From: Phycisphaerales bacterium
GTDB taxonomy: Bacteria; Planctomycetota; Phycisphaerae; UBA1845; Fen-1342
DNA: 54,824 nucleotides
NCBI GenBank assembly: GCA_016795025.1
Contig: JAEUIR010000005.1
Coordinates: 1-54,824, forward strand
Direction: 5' to 3'
Shown: one piece after another, positions 42,747-51,900 of the stretch
Layout: the number at the start of each line of letters is the position of its first letter
Position numbering within the stretch: position 1 is the first letter of the stretch
The notes under the pieces: generated by a model
Told to the model about the DNA's origin: nothing
The model's input: only the letters and a program-made list of their open reading frames with translations
The model's database searches: none
Translations under genes and position numbers: made by a program

Positions 42747-44705
42747 ATGGCCCAGAACACCATGACTGCAAAGCCGCGAAAGTCAAAAACCACCGATTCC
42801 GCGCCGCTCTTCGACGCCGCGCCGATCGCCGTCGCCAACGAACCTCGCATTGCGGCAAAACCCTCGCCGAGCGCCCGACCCGATGCTCCAGCCGAGGCGG
42901 ATGAATCGCCCAAAACCGCCCCGCGTGACGCCACGCCGCGCAAACGCGAGACCGCCGAGACGATGGCCGCCAGGCAGCGCGAAATCTCTGTCAGTGAGTT
43001 TTTCGCGAAAAACCGGCACTTGCTGGGTTTCGACAATAAGCGCAAAGCGCTGTTGACGACCGTGAAAGAGGCCGTCGATAACAGCCTCGATGCCTGCGAG
43101 GAAGCCGGCATTTTGCCTGGGCTGTTCGTCGCCATCGAGCAACTCGGAGAAGATCGCTTTCGCGTGACGGTTCGCGACAACGGCCCCGGCATCGTCAAGG
43201 CGCAGATTCCAAACGTCTTCGGAAAGCTGCTATACGGCTCGAAGTTTCACCGCCTCAAAATGTCACGCGGGCAGCAGGGCATCGGCATCTCGGCTGCGGG
43301 CATGTACGGCCTGCTGACGACCGGCCGGCCGATTCATATCACCTCACGCACCGGCAAATCGCGGCCGGCCCATCACTTTCAGATTCAGATCGACACGACC
43401 AAGAATCGTCCCGACATTGTCCACGATGACGAAATTGAAGTGCCATGGGAATCCGGCACCGAAGTCGCCATCGAACTCGCCGCGACGTATGCAAAGGGCA
43501 AGCAGTCGGTCGATGAATATCTCGAACAGACCGCCATCGCGAACCCGCACGCGGAGATCACGTATCGCCTGGCCCTTGCCGGTGACGGCGTTTTGCCCGA
43601 GGAGCGGGTTTTTCCGCGCGGCAGTCAGGATTTGCCCGCTCAGACACGCGAGATTCAGCCGCACCCCCACGGGATCGAGCTGGGGGTGCTGATGAAAATG
43701 CTCAAGGATTCCGCACCGGCCAAGCGCGGTGAGCGCAGCCCGACGCTCAGTGGGTTTTTGCAGGAGTCGTTTTCTCGCGTCACGTCGCGCGTCGCCAACG
43801 AGATCATCGAAAAAGCCGGTGTCTCAACCAGAACCAAGCCGGCCGAACTGCCGTCCGGCGACGTCGAGAAATTGTACCGCGCGATGCAGGCGATCCGCAT
43901 CATGGCCCCGCCTACCGATTGCCTCGCGCCGATCGGCGTTCGCGCCCTGCTGGCCGGGCTGCTCAAAGAGGTAAAGGCCGAATTTTACACCGCGACCACG
44001 CGCGACCCGGCCGTCTATCGCGGCAATCCGTTTCTGATCGAGGTCGGCATGGCGTTTGGCGGCAACCTGCCGGCGGAGGAATCCGCTCGTGTGATTCGCT
44101 TCGCCAACCGCGTGCCGCTGCTCTATCAGCAATCCGCCTGCGCGTCGTTCAAGAGCGTGATCGATGTCGATTGGCGCAATTACGGCGTGTCCCAACCCGG
44201 CGGAAACGTTCCGGTCGGCCCACTGGTGGTGATGATCCACATGGCCAGCGTGTGGGTTCCCTTTACCAGCGAGAGCAAAGAGGCCATCGCCGATTATGAC
44301 GAAATTCGCAAAGAAATGATGCTCGCGCTGCGCGAGTGCGGCCGTAAGCTCGCGGCCTACGTCCGCCGCCGCCGCCGCCAGCGTTTGGAGAGCGAGCGGC
44401 GCAGCATTTTTGAGCGCTACATCGCGGACGTGGCCGAGTCGCTGGCGAACATGACCGGCGCGAGCGAAAAGAAGCTGCTGACCGAATTACAGACGATGGC
44501 CCGCCGTCGCACGGCGGAGGCGGACGTTGAGCTCGACGAGGACGGCAAGCCGATCAGCAAAGCGGCCGAGCCTGAGCCGGAGTTAAGCGGCGACGAATCG
44601 ACGGTGATCGTCGCGGAGAACCAGGCGGCGACCGAGCCGGCCGGCGAAGAGCTATTCGAGCCTCAGCCGGGGCAAAAGCAGACGAAACGGCGGCGTCGTG
44701 CCTAG
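42747..44705 (+). CDS. top6B: type IIB DNA topoisomerase VI, subunit B
   Basis: 652 residues. The B subunit binds ATP and gates double-strand passage; the A subunit cuts DNA. Seen: a disordered N-terminus (1-75), GHKL ATPase domain with VKEAVDNSLDACEEAG (N box, about 105-120), VRDNGPGI, and the lid loop SRGQQGIGISAAGMYG (about 175-190), then the transducer domain with QPGGNVPVGPLVVMIHMAS and a Lys near VPFTSESKEAIADYDEI. The C-terminus is a basic, acidic-then-Gln/Lys tail. ATG 42747 has GGTGAG upstream; the frame is open to 42714. No subunit A gene is in the window. The protein is typical of archaea and plants and patchy in bacteria. Confidence 0.93.
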   Translation: MAQNTMTAKPRKSKTTDSAPLFDAAPIAVANEPRIAAKPSPSARPDAPAEADESPKTAPRDATPRKRETAETMAARQREISVSEFFAKNRHLLGFDNKRKALLTTVKEAVDNSLDACEEAGILPGLFVAIEQLGEDRFRVTVRDNGPGIVKAQIPNVFGKLLYGSKFHRLKMSRGQQGIGISAAGMYGLLTTGRPIHITSRTGKSRPAHHFQIQIDTTKNRPDIVHDDEIEVPWESGTEVAIELAATYAKGKQSVDEYLEQTAIANPHAEITYRLALAGDGVLPEERVFPRGSQDLPAQTREIQPHPHGIELGVLMKMLKDSAPAKRGERSPTLSGFLQESFSRVTSRVANEIIEKAGVSTRTKPAELPSGDVEKLYRAMQAIRIMAPPTDCLAPIGVRALLAGLLKEVKAEFYTATTRDPAVYRGNPFLIEVGMAFGGNLPAEESARVIRFANRVPLLYQQSACASFKSVIDVDWRNYGVSQPGGNVPVGPLVVMIHMASVWVPFTSESKEAIADYDEIRKEMMLALRECGRKLAAYVRRRRRQRLESERRSIFERYIADVAESLANMTGASEKKLLTELQTMARRRTAEADVELDEDGKPISKAAEPEPELSGDESTVIVAENQAATEPAGEELFEPQPGQKQTKRRRRA

Positions 44706-44907
44706 TGCTCCGTCAACCTCAATTTGCCGGGTAACGTCGGCGTCTCGCCGGTGCGAAACCGGGGACATACCCGCTAATTCAACTATGACAGAACACTTCT
44801 CTCCCTTCAGCGCTCGTGGTCGGAACGATGCGCCTCATCGTCACATCATCCCTCCCATTCTCGAATGGTGTCGGGCGACAACGCATCGGCGCGCTTGATT
44901 CCTGATC

Positions 44908-44926
44908 GGTCGGGCTTCAGCCGACC
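44908..44926. repeat. small GGCT/AGCC palindrome
   Basis: GGTCGGGCT (44908-44916) faces AGCCGACC (44919-44926) across two bases, complementary apart from one bulge. Its core resembles the hairpins at 47729 and 47964. It lies 28 bases before the uncertain start of the next gene. The rest of 44706-44907 holds nothing I can name. Confidence 0.4.
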
Positions 44927-44953
44927 AGTGATTGCCACGCTGGATCTGGTGGA

Positions 44954-46264
44954 TTGCTGCCAGCATCCCTCCATTTCTTATTACTCTCGGCGGCAGCCGG
45001 TTCGGTTGATCCGTGGTATTTGGGACCGGGGACGAACTTCAACGATCGGTCCTCGCCCGCGATCGGCATCGCTGAGGCCAAATCGAATCGAAAGCTCGTC
45101 TATGCCGCGACCTATTTGTCGATGCCGTGTGAGCCTGCGGCAAATTACCCGGAACCGTGCGAGGAGACATACCACCAGATTCGCCCGGATTTTCACGCGT
45201 TTTTCGCGGATGTCGTGTCGGGGCAGCCGCAAATTGCATGGCAAACGCGGATCAACGGTGCGTATTGGGATAACGATTGCGATGAAGTATGCTGGGCGTC
45301 GGGGCAGTGCCCATCGGGATCGACCTGTTTGCGGCGCTGGCGACAGGGCTCGCAAGGAAGCCCCAGTGTTTTTGATGATGGCGATGCCCTGATGGGTAGC
45401 GACGCCGGCCAGCTTTTCGGTTTTCACAATGGCGGCACCCCGCATCCCAACAACAACGAACGTTGGAACCTGGACGCGGGTGCATTTGTGTCCATGACAC
45501 CAGGGTTGATTCCCGCCGGAGTAGGCGGATTGAGCACCAGAAGTTTCATTTATTGGAACGAGGACGGAGAAATCTTCCGGGCAAAAGACAATGGAACATC
45601 TGTAACCCCCTTGACAAGCCTGACTGATTTTAACGCATTCACGCAATGGGATACAGCGCCGGCGATTGACGCGGCTGGTCGCGTGTTTGTCGCAGCGCCA
45701 GACGGCACAGTGCGCGGCTTGACGACCATAGCCGATGGAATCAATCGCGACTGGAGATATATCGAACCAATTCCACCACTTCCATGTGGCCAAGCGCGCG
45801 GCGCGCATGCTCCTGTTGCAATCGACGCCGACGGGACGCTTATTTGCGTTTTCGACGGGTTCGTGATCGCCCTACGCCCGCGGCTTGGTGACTTCAACGG
45901 CGATGGCCTTACGAACAATTTCGACGTGGACCCGTTCGTCCTTGCGCTGCTGGACGAGTACTGGTGGGAACATACGGACCCCGGCGCGCCGAGCGACACA
46001 GGTTTTGGAGAGCGCTTTCAAATTAACATGCTTGGCGTCGGCGACTGCAATAACGATGGCATATTCGACAACTTCGACATTGACTGTTTCGTCGAGCTTC
46101 TGGCGGGCGTACCCGCATGCCCGGAGTGTCCGGAGCCGAGCAGCGCATCGGCGCCGACGAATTCGAACGACTCGGCCAACAGCGAAACCAATGCCGATGA
46201 ACCCAGCGATGAGTATGTACAAGCCCGCATCGCCGAAGTGCGGGCCTATTTCGGGATGCAATAG
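44954..46264 (+). CDS. secreted propeller-like protein with extended dockerin-like tail
   Basis: 436 residues as read from TTG 44954, the first possible start after an in-frame stop at 44903. The N-terminus LPASLHFLLLSAAAG is a weak signal peptide lacking positive residues, so the true start may be lost or shifted. The main part looks like a PQQ-type beta-propeller (repeats such as PAIDAAGRVFVAAPDG, PVAIDADGTLICVFDG). The tail has two calcium-loop repeats (FNGDGLTNNFDVDPFV and CNNDGIFDNFDIDCFV) separated by an unusual insert YWWEHTDPGAPSDTGFGERF, then an acidic Ser/Asn linker and a final helix (VQARIAEVRAYFGMQ). Close paralog of the tail at 54 kb. Two bases before the next gene, so co-transcribed. 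Confidence 0.72.
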   Translation: MLPASLHFLLLSAAAGSVDPWYLGPGTNFNDRSSPAIGIAEAKSNRKLVYAATYLSMPCEPAANYPEPCEETYHQIRPDFHAFFADVVSGQPQIAWQTRINGAYWDNDCDEVCWASGQCPSGSTCLRRWRQGSQGSPSVFDDGDALMGSDAGQLFGFHNGGTPHPNNNERWNLDAGAFVSMTPGLIPAGVGGLSTRSFIYWNEDGEIFRAKDNGTSVTPLTSLTDFNAFTQWDTAPAIDAAGRVFVAAPDGTVRGLTTIADGINRDWRYIEPIPPLPCGQARGAHAPVAIDADGTLICVFDGFVIALRPRLGDFNGDGLTNNFDVDPFVLALLDEYWWEHTDPGAPSDTGFGERFQINMLGVGDCNNDGIFDNFDIDCFVELLAGVPACPECPEPSSASAPTNSNDSANSETNADEPSDEYVQARIAEVRAYFGMQ

Positions 46265-46266
46265 TC

Positions 46267-47691
46267 ATGACAAAACCGTTTACTGTGCTGGCGATCATGG
46301 TATTGGCGGCCAGCCGCAATATGGCCGTTGCCGGTGACCCCGAGCCCGCTCCAACACGCGACAGACTTGCCATAGGCAACCGACACTATATTCGATCGCA
46401 GATTCCGGCAATCCGAAGTCAGCCGGATGGCAACACGCATGAAATATACCTTTCAGCCTTTGGCGATCTCTGCGCGCAAGCGTCGCAGTATACGGTTCGC
46501 TTCGGCGATACGTATTTACTCTGGAGCACTTACTCGTCATTTGGAGAGCCCAATTTCGAGGTTCGACTGGATCCAGGGCGTGACATCGGCGGTCTACTTA
46601 TTGCCTGTGCTTACGATGAGAGCATGAACATCGTCTGCTGGAAACGTCGCCCAGATATTGATGAGCTATGGATGCGGTTTTTTTCCCATAGCGGGCAACC
46701 AATGGGGCCTTCAGTACTGGTCACGGAGTCCGCCGGAACGAATCAAGGCCCCCGCCCTGCCATCCTGCCTATATTCGGTCAGGACGCTTTATGGATCGTG
46801 ATAAACAGCGGTCACAATAGTGGCAACGCCGAATATGACGTGTTGTGCCGCAGATATTCGATTGAGGGAGCTCCGGAGTCGGAGTGGATCCCAGTCTCCA
46901 ATGCGCCATTCCCGCGAACAGAGTTGGCGCATAGCGCGGCAGTGTTGGAGGATGGAAGCCTAGTAATAGGATATGTAGCGGGGCAGTGGAATTACGTCAA
47001 GCAACCAGCAATTCGGCGCATCACGGCAGAATTGTCGGTGGGGCCTGAGATACTCCTAACAGATCGATTTCAGGATTGCAACAGAATGTATATGCAGTCG
47101 CTCGATGATGGCGAAGTGTTGGCGTGTTGGCACGAATCCGCTGGAACTGGTTCATTTGTTCGGCGACTTGATAGCTCTGGACAACCAATCGCCGATTCTG
47201 TCCCCATCGACCCATTGGCGAGGTATTTTGTAGCCAATCGGCAAGGTACACTCTTGGCGGGAGTAAGTGTGTTCCCTACGATATTCTTGATAATGTATGA
47301 CCGCAACGGCGTACCCTTGACTGAGATGTTCACTCCGGTTCCGGATCCTCCGCCTTTGCCCAGCCAGAGGTTCCTGGGCTGGCAGCCGCTCGCGATGACA
47401 GATAACGGAGAGTTTTTTGTGGGGTTCAACGCCTGGGATTCGCAATCCGGCCAGCAAGATGCGTACTTCATCGCCATGCAACCATACATTCCCGGCGACA
47501 TGAACCGCGACGGCCTGGTCAACAACTTCGACATCGACGCATTCGTCTTCGCGCTTAGCAACCTGCCCGACTACGCGGCGACATACAACATCCCCGAAGA
47601 CGCGGCCGTGATTATTGGCGATATTAACGAGGATGGGGTTTTGAACAACTTCGACATCGATCCCTTCGTGCTGCTGCTGGTGGGAGAGTAA
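46267..47691 (+). CDS. secreted beta-rich protein with dockerin-like tail
   Basis: 474 residues. Signal peptide (about 1-23, VLAIMVLAASRNMAVAG). The central 370 residues form repeated strands (PAILPIFGQDALWIVI, HSAAVLEDGSLVIGYV, QSLDDGEVLACWHES) that suggest a propeller of about 50-residue blades. The last 65 residues are the two-loop dockerin-like module (MNRDGLVNNFDIDAFV, INEDGVLNNFDIDPFV), with a longer spacer between loops than usual. Two bases separate it from the preceding gene. No enzymatic residues recognised. Base composition is more AT-rich in the central part than its neighbours. Confidence 0.78.
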   Translation: MTKPFTVLAIMVLAASRNMAVAGDPEPAPTRDRLAIGNRHYIRSQIPAIRSQPDGNTHEIYLSAFGDLCAQASQYTVRFGDTYLLWSTYSSFGEPNFEVRLDPGRDIGGLLIACAYDESMNIVCWKRRPDIDELWMRFFSHSGQPMGPSVLVTESAGTNQGPRPAILPIFGQDALWIVINSGHNSGNAEYDVLCRRYSIEGAPESEWIPVSNAPFPRTELAHSAAVLEDGSLVIGYVAGQWNYVKQPAIRRITAELSVGPEILLTDRFQDCNRMYMQSLDDGEVLACWHESAGTGSFVRRLDSSGQPIADSVPIDPLARYFVANRQGTLLAGVSVFPTIFLIMYDRNGVPLTEMFTPVPDPPPLPSQRFLGWQPLAMTDNGEFFVGFNAWDSQSGQQDAYFIAMQPYIPGDMNRDGLVNNFDIDAFVFALSNLPDYAATYNIPEDAAVIIGDINEDGVLNNFDIDPFVLLLVGE

Positions 47692-47728
47692 CAAGGAAAC
47701 AACGGAACAAGGAGACAACGGAGCAAAG

Positions 47729-47749
47729 GTGCGGGCAGGATGCCCGCAC
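47729..47749. repeat. palindromic repeat, copy 1
   Basis: GTGCGGGCA-GGA-TGCCCGCAC, a perfect nine-base-pair hairpin with a three-base loop, followed by TCC. See copy 2 at 47964-47980. Confidence 0.65.
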
Positions 47750-47753
47750 TCCC

Positions 47754-47795
47754 TGCGACATCGATCCGTTCGTGACGCTGCCGCCGGGTGAATGA
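47754..47795 (+). pseudogene. fossil 3' end of a dockerin-like gene
   Basis: The frame reads CDIDPFVTLPPGE then TGA, almost the same as the last residues of the gene 60 bases upstream (FDIDPFVLLLVGE stop). No upstream coding part belongs to it. Either a duplicated tail or the remains of another tail gene. Confidence 0.55.
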
Positions 47796-47963
47796 AACGT
47801 GCGGCAAGCGCCAGGTAACAGGTGAGAAACAGCGAGCGGCGCCGAGGGACTGTGGGAAAGCGAAACCCCTCCTTCAGAGGGAGAAGAGATTTAGAATATC
47901 TAAAAAAAGCGCCGCCTGTGTTTCCAAGCAACCGCTCCCTTACGGTCGCGGCTCTGATCACTC

Positions 47964-47980
47964 GCGGGCTGGAAGCCCGC
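47964..47980. repeat. palindromic repeat, copy 2
   Basis: GCGGGCT-GGA-AGCCCGC followed by ACTCC, the same layout as copy 1 (GCGGGCA-GGA-TGCCCGC, then ACTCC). The A-T pair next to the loop is swapped to T-A, so pairing is kept. Confidence 0.65.
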
Positions 47981-48107
47981 ACTCCTCTTACGATCGGGGC
48001 TTTGATCGGGGGGCACGGCGGAGCGTACCAAAAAAAGCGGGACTGCAAACGCCGTATGCGGCGCAGCAGCCAGGAGAATTTCGAAGAATCGTTTGGTCGA
48101 AAGTGGC

Positions 48108-48473
48108 TTATGCGGCCGACTTGCCGGCTTTCCGCACGGCGTCAACCAGCGCATCAAACGCGGCCGGGTCGACGATGGCGATTTCGCTGAGCATTTTGCG
48201 ATTGAGATCGCAGGCGATGCGCTTCAGGCCGCCCATGAAGCGGCTGTATGAAATGCCGCGAGACTCGCAGGCTGCGGTGATGCGGACAATCCACATGGCG
48301 CGGAAGTTACGCTTCTTGGCGCGGCGATCTCGGTAGGCATATACGCCGGCCTTGGTGACGAATTCCTTGGCGACGCGGAACAACTTACTACGAGAGCCCC
48401 AAAAGCCGCTCGCGTCTTTTAATACTCGTTTGCGGCGTTGACGGGTGGCGTGACCCGGTGTGGCGCGTGACAT
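48108..48473 (-). CDS. rplT: 50S ribosomal protein L20
   Basis: 121 residues, full length. Binds 23S rRNA early in large-subunit assembly. Typical sequence: an N-terminal basic extension with RQRRKRVLKDASGFWGSRSKLFRVAKE, AYRDRRAKKRNFRAMWIVRI and GISYSRFMGGLKR. AGGAGAG precedes ATG 48473 by seven bases. Follows rpmI by about 85 bases on the same strand. In many bacteria L20 represses its own operon; no such leader structure could be assigned here. Confidence 0.97.
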   Translation of the reverse strand: MSRATPGHATRQRRKRVLKDASGFWGSRSKLFRVAKEFVTKAGVYAYRDRRAKKRNFRAMWIVRITAACESRGISYSRFMGGLKRIACDLNRKMLSEIAIVDPAAFDALVDAVRKAGKSAA

Positions 48474-48559
48474 TTGACCACTCTCCTACGGAAACCCGCG
48501 CCTGAGGCGCGACGAACAGTATCAAATCCAAACCGGCGTCCGGCCGGTGAGCCGCGGCG

Positions 48560-48757
48560 TTATTCGACGCAAAGGGCGCGGCGGATGCGCTGCGACATAC
48601 GGCCCTGAACGATGAGCCTGCGACGCAACCGCATGCGGCGCGAGCCGGGCTTGTGGCTCATCAGATGGCTCTTGCCGACACGCCGCATCATGACCTTACC
48701 GGTGCCGGTGATCTTGAAGCGTTTGGCCGATCCCTTGTGCGGTTTCATCTTCGGCAT
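48560..48757 (-). CDS. rpmI: 50S ribosomal protein L35
   Basis: 65 residues. Typical L35: [20 protein letters not shown], a basic middle with [20 protein letters not shown] 48757 has AGGAA six bases upstream; the frame reaches TTG 48763. It precedes rplT as in most bacteria, but infC, the usual first gene, is not upstream; a large secreted-protein gene on the other strand is. Confidence 0.96.
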   Translation of the reverse strand: MPKMKPHKGSAKRFKITGTGKVMMRRVGKSHLMSHKPGSRRMRLRRRLIVQGRMSQRIRRALCVE

Positions 48758-48796
48758 CGTCAATTCCTGTTCAGCCTCGACAATCGAGGGCCGAGC

Positions 48797-48825
48797 AATA
48801 TACCCCGGCTGGTGCGACGATGCAA
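48797..48825 (-). promoter_or_regulatory. predicted promoter of rpmI-rplT
   Basis: On the minus strand TTGCAT (48825-48820), a 17-base spacer, TATATT (48802-48797, 5 of 6). A small hairpin CCTCGA-TTG-TCGAGG lies in the leader (about 48774-48788) before the L35 SD. Confidence 0.5.
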
Positions 48826-48968
48826 CGGGCTGACGTGCGCATACGCGGCACGGCGCGGAGATTCGGCGAATCAGATATCAAAAACCGCTCCCGAGGGGTG
48901 AGAAAGCCGAAGGGCAATCGCCAATACTCGCAATTGGAGCGTATGCACTAACCCCATTGGAGTAACTC

Positions 48969-51900
48969 ATGCGTTTTTTCGGAACTTCGCGAAGTCCGCA
49001 AGGTCGGGCCGCCGGCCTGCTGCGGGGATCAACCGTCGCGGCGTTGCTCATAGCCGGACAGGCCAAAGCCGCCGTATTGAATTGGATCAACGCGGCCGGC
49101 GGATCTGCTTCGACCTCAACGAACTGGAATCCGAACCAAGTCCCCACGGGAGCGGATGATCTGACGTTCAATATCGCCGGCAACTACGCCGTGACGTTCA
49201 ATGCATCATCGGCCAGCAGTCGGACGCAAATTTTCCGTCAAGGAACCGTCACGCTGACGATGGGCGCAGCGCATACAACGAGCAACGGCGTCGCGATCGG
49301 CGACCTGACGGGCGATGTCTCCATCGTCACGCTCACGACCGGCAGTTGGAGCAGCGGTCCGTCGGGTTTCGTAAACATCGGCGACGCCGGAGGCACCACC
49401 GGAACTTTTAATATTAATGATGACGATGCGGACTTTTTCGTCACCGGCGGCAGCGATCTGTTCGTTGGGAACAACGGCACCGGCACCATGAGCATCACTG
49501 GCGGCGGGACGGTGACGTGCAACGACCTGATGCATGTGGGCCAGGGCAGCGCCGCGACGGGCAACCTGACCGTGTCCGGCGCGCTCAACGTCGCGCCGTT
49601 TGGGCGGTCCACGCTGGATGTCAACGGCACGGGCGAGTCACGCTGGGGCAACGGCGGCGACGCGACCGTAAGCGTCGCGAACGGCGCCCTCGCTCAGTTC
49701 GCAGGCGATCTGGTCATCGGCAACCTCTCCACGTCGATCGCCAATGTCACGGTGGGCGGAACGGGTTTTATTTTCCGAGCGACCCTCGATGTGGAAGGCG
49801 ACCTTCTAATTGCCAGTAACACTGGCGCAGGCATACTACCAGGCACGGGCACGCTCACCGTCAATAGCGGCGCTGACGTAAATGTGGGTGGCACGATCAA
49901 CCTTGGAAACGATCCGGATGGCGGCGGGTCCGGCACGCTCACCATCAACGCAGGCGCCGCTGTCGAAGCCGGCAGCGTCGTTGACGGCTCCAACGGCACT
50001 CTCAACCACAACGCGGGCACGCTCCGCATTAACGGCGGCACTTACACGGGGCACGCGGATCCGCTGATGGTTTCCGGAACAGGCGACCCCACGCTCGAAC
50101 TGACGGGCGGGCTGACAAAGACGATTACGCCTGCCGGTGCGGTCGGGCTGCTCGTCGGCAACGATCAGGGAGCAGGCACTTGGACCGGAAACTTACTGAT
50201 CAGCGGCGGTGCGGATCTGATCCTCAGCGGCACGAGCAAAGACATCAACATCGGCGATGACACAGGTACCTCCGGCACCGTCACTGTCACGGGCGCCGGC
50301 TCGCGTCTCGTCGCCGACCAACCGGGCGACGATCTCCGCGTGGGGTTCAACGGCACGGGAATTCTCAACATTAACGATGGCGCGCAAGTTCTCGCTCGCA
50401 ACGTGCTCGTGCCAGCCATGAACACGGCGATCGGCAATCTCTTTCTAGACGATGCCAATGCGGCCGGCGCTACTTTCACTACCGCCAACCTCGCCGTCGG
50501 CCACTCAACGGGCACCGGCTCCGGAACCGTCATCGACGACGCCACGACCACCATCAACGCAACAGACACTGGTATCTGCGTGGTTATTCGCGACACGGGT
50601 ACCGTCACCATCACGGGGCAACTCAACGCCTCGGGCACCGTCCTGCTCGACGGCGGCGACCTCAACATTCACGGGACCGCCAACGTCGCGACGCTGGTTG
50701 ACGTAGAGAGCGGTGGTCGCCTCCGCGCCGGCGCCGCCACTAGCGAGGCCGTCGTGAACGGGCCCGTGGTCATCCGCTCCGGCGGTCTGCTCGAAGCGAG
50801 TTCCAACGACCTCATCGTCGGCGACGCTAATGATTCTGACGGTTTCGATGCTCAGGATGGCAGCTTGATTTCCGTCATCGGCCGTCGTCTCACACTGCTC
50901 GATCAGAACCGCGCCGTGACTCACGTTACCACGATCAACGGCGGCGAAATCGTTGCTCCCAATGGCGTGCAGATCAATACCGCGGGCGTAGTAGGCACTC
51001 TTGACGGCACCGGCACGATCACGACGTCGGAGTTGTTCATCGATAGCGGCGGCAGCGTCATCACTGCGACTGGCGCAAACGGAATCACGATCAACGGCAA
51101 ATTCCGCAACAACTCCGGCATGATCGACGGAACGAAATACACCTTCAACGAAAATCCGGCGATCGACGACAGCGGCTGGACCGGCGCAGGCACCATTGAT
51201 GCGAAAGTGGTGTTCAACTCGGGTACGACGCTCAATGCTCTTGCCAACGTAACCATGGGAGACGGAAGCACGCTCGGCGTTACGTTCAATTCCGGCTCGG
51301 CCATGCACCTGCACACGCGAAACGCAACGCTGGTTGACAGCAACGGCTGCGGCCTGCCGACGCTGACGGATATGAACGGCGGAAACCTGGTCTCGCAAAA
51401 CGGACTGGTGGTCAACAACGGCCGCGTGCTGCGTGGAAACGGCGACATCGATGCGATCAACTCCGGTCTGACGGTTTTCGGCACGATTGAACCTGGGAAC
51501 GATGGAAACTTTGACGACGTGTATGACGGTCTCGGCGCGTTCGACATCGCCGGCACGTACACGCAAGGCGCGAACTCGCATTACTTCTGCGAAATCGCCG
51601 GTTTTGATAACGAGTTCAGAGCGCTCAACGACCTGATTGACGCCAGCGGCGCGGCGACGCTCAACGGCACGCTGCATATCGACTTTATCTTTGGCTATGT
51701 GCCGCAACTCGGCGATACCTGGACGGTCGTGCGCTGCGCGTCGCGCAGCGGCACGTTCGCGACCATTGACGCGCAGTGTCTGCGGCCGCTGGGCCTGCGA
51801 GCCAACGTCGTATATGGCGCGACGTTTGTGCGTGTGGTGATCGTCGCCGACAACGCGCTGGGCGATATGAACTGCGACTGCGCGCTCAACAACTTTGATA

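Larger units (their letters stand above)
47692..48107. other. 416-base non-coding space rich in repeats
   Basis: It holds two related palindromes (47729-47749 and 47964-47980), a fossil dockerin tail (47754-47795), a CAACCGCTCCCTTACGGTCG stretch (about 47928-47947) of a type that recurs in planctomycete genomes, and short direct repeats (CAACGGA, AAGGAGAC) at its left end. No gene is supported. Confidence 0.6.

Noticed and set aside
44706-44953. A top6A gene or fragment downstream of top6B
   Set aside because: No frame shows a Toprim DxD or Spo11-like Tyr motif; the stretch is only about 250 bases and holds a small palindrome.
47729-47985. CRISPR array
   Set aside because: Only two short palindromes with unequal spacing and no further repeats or cas genes.
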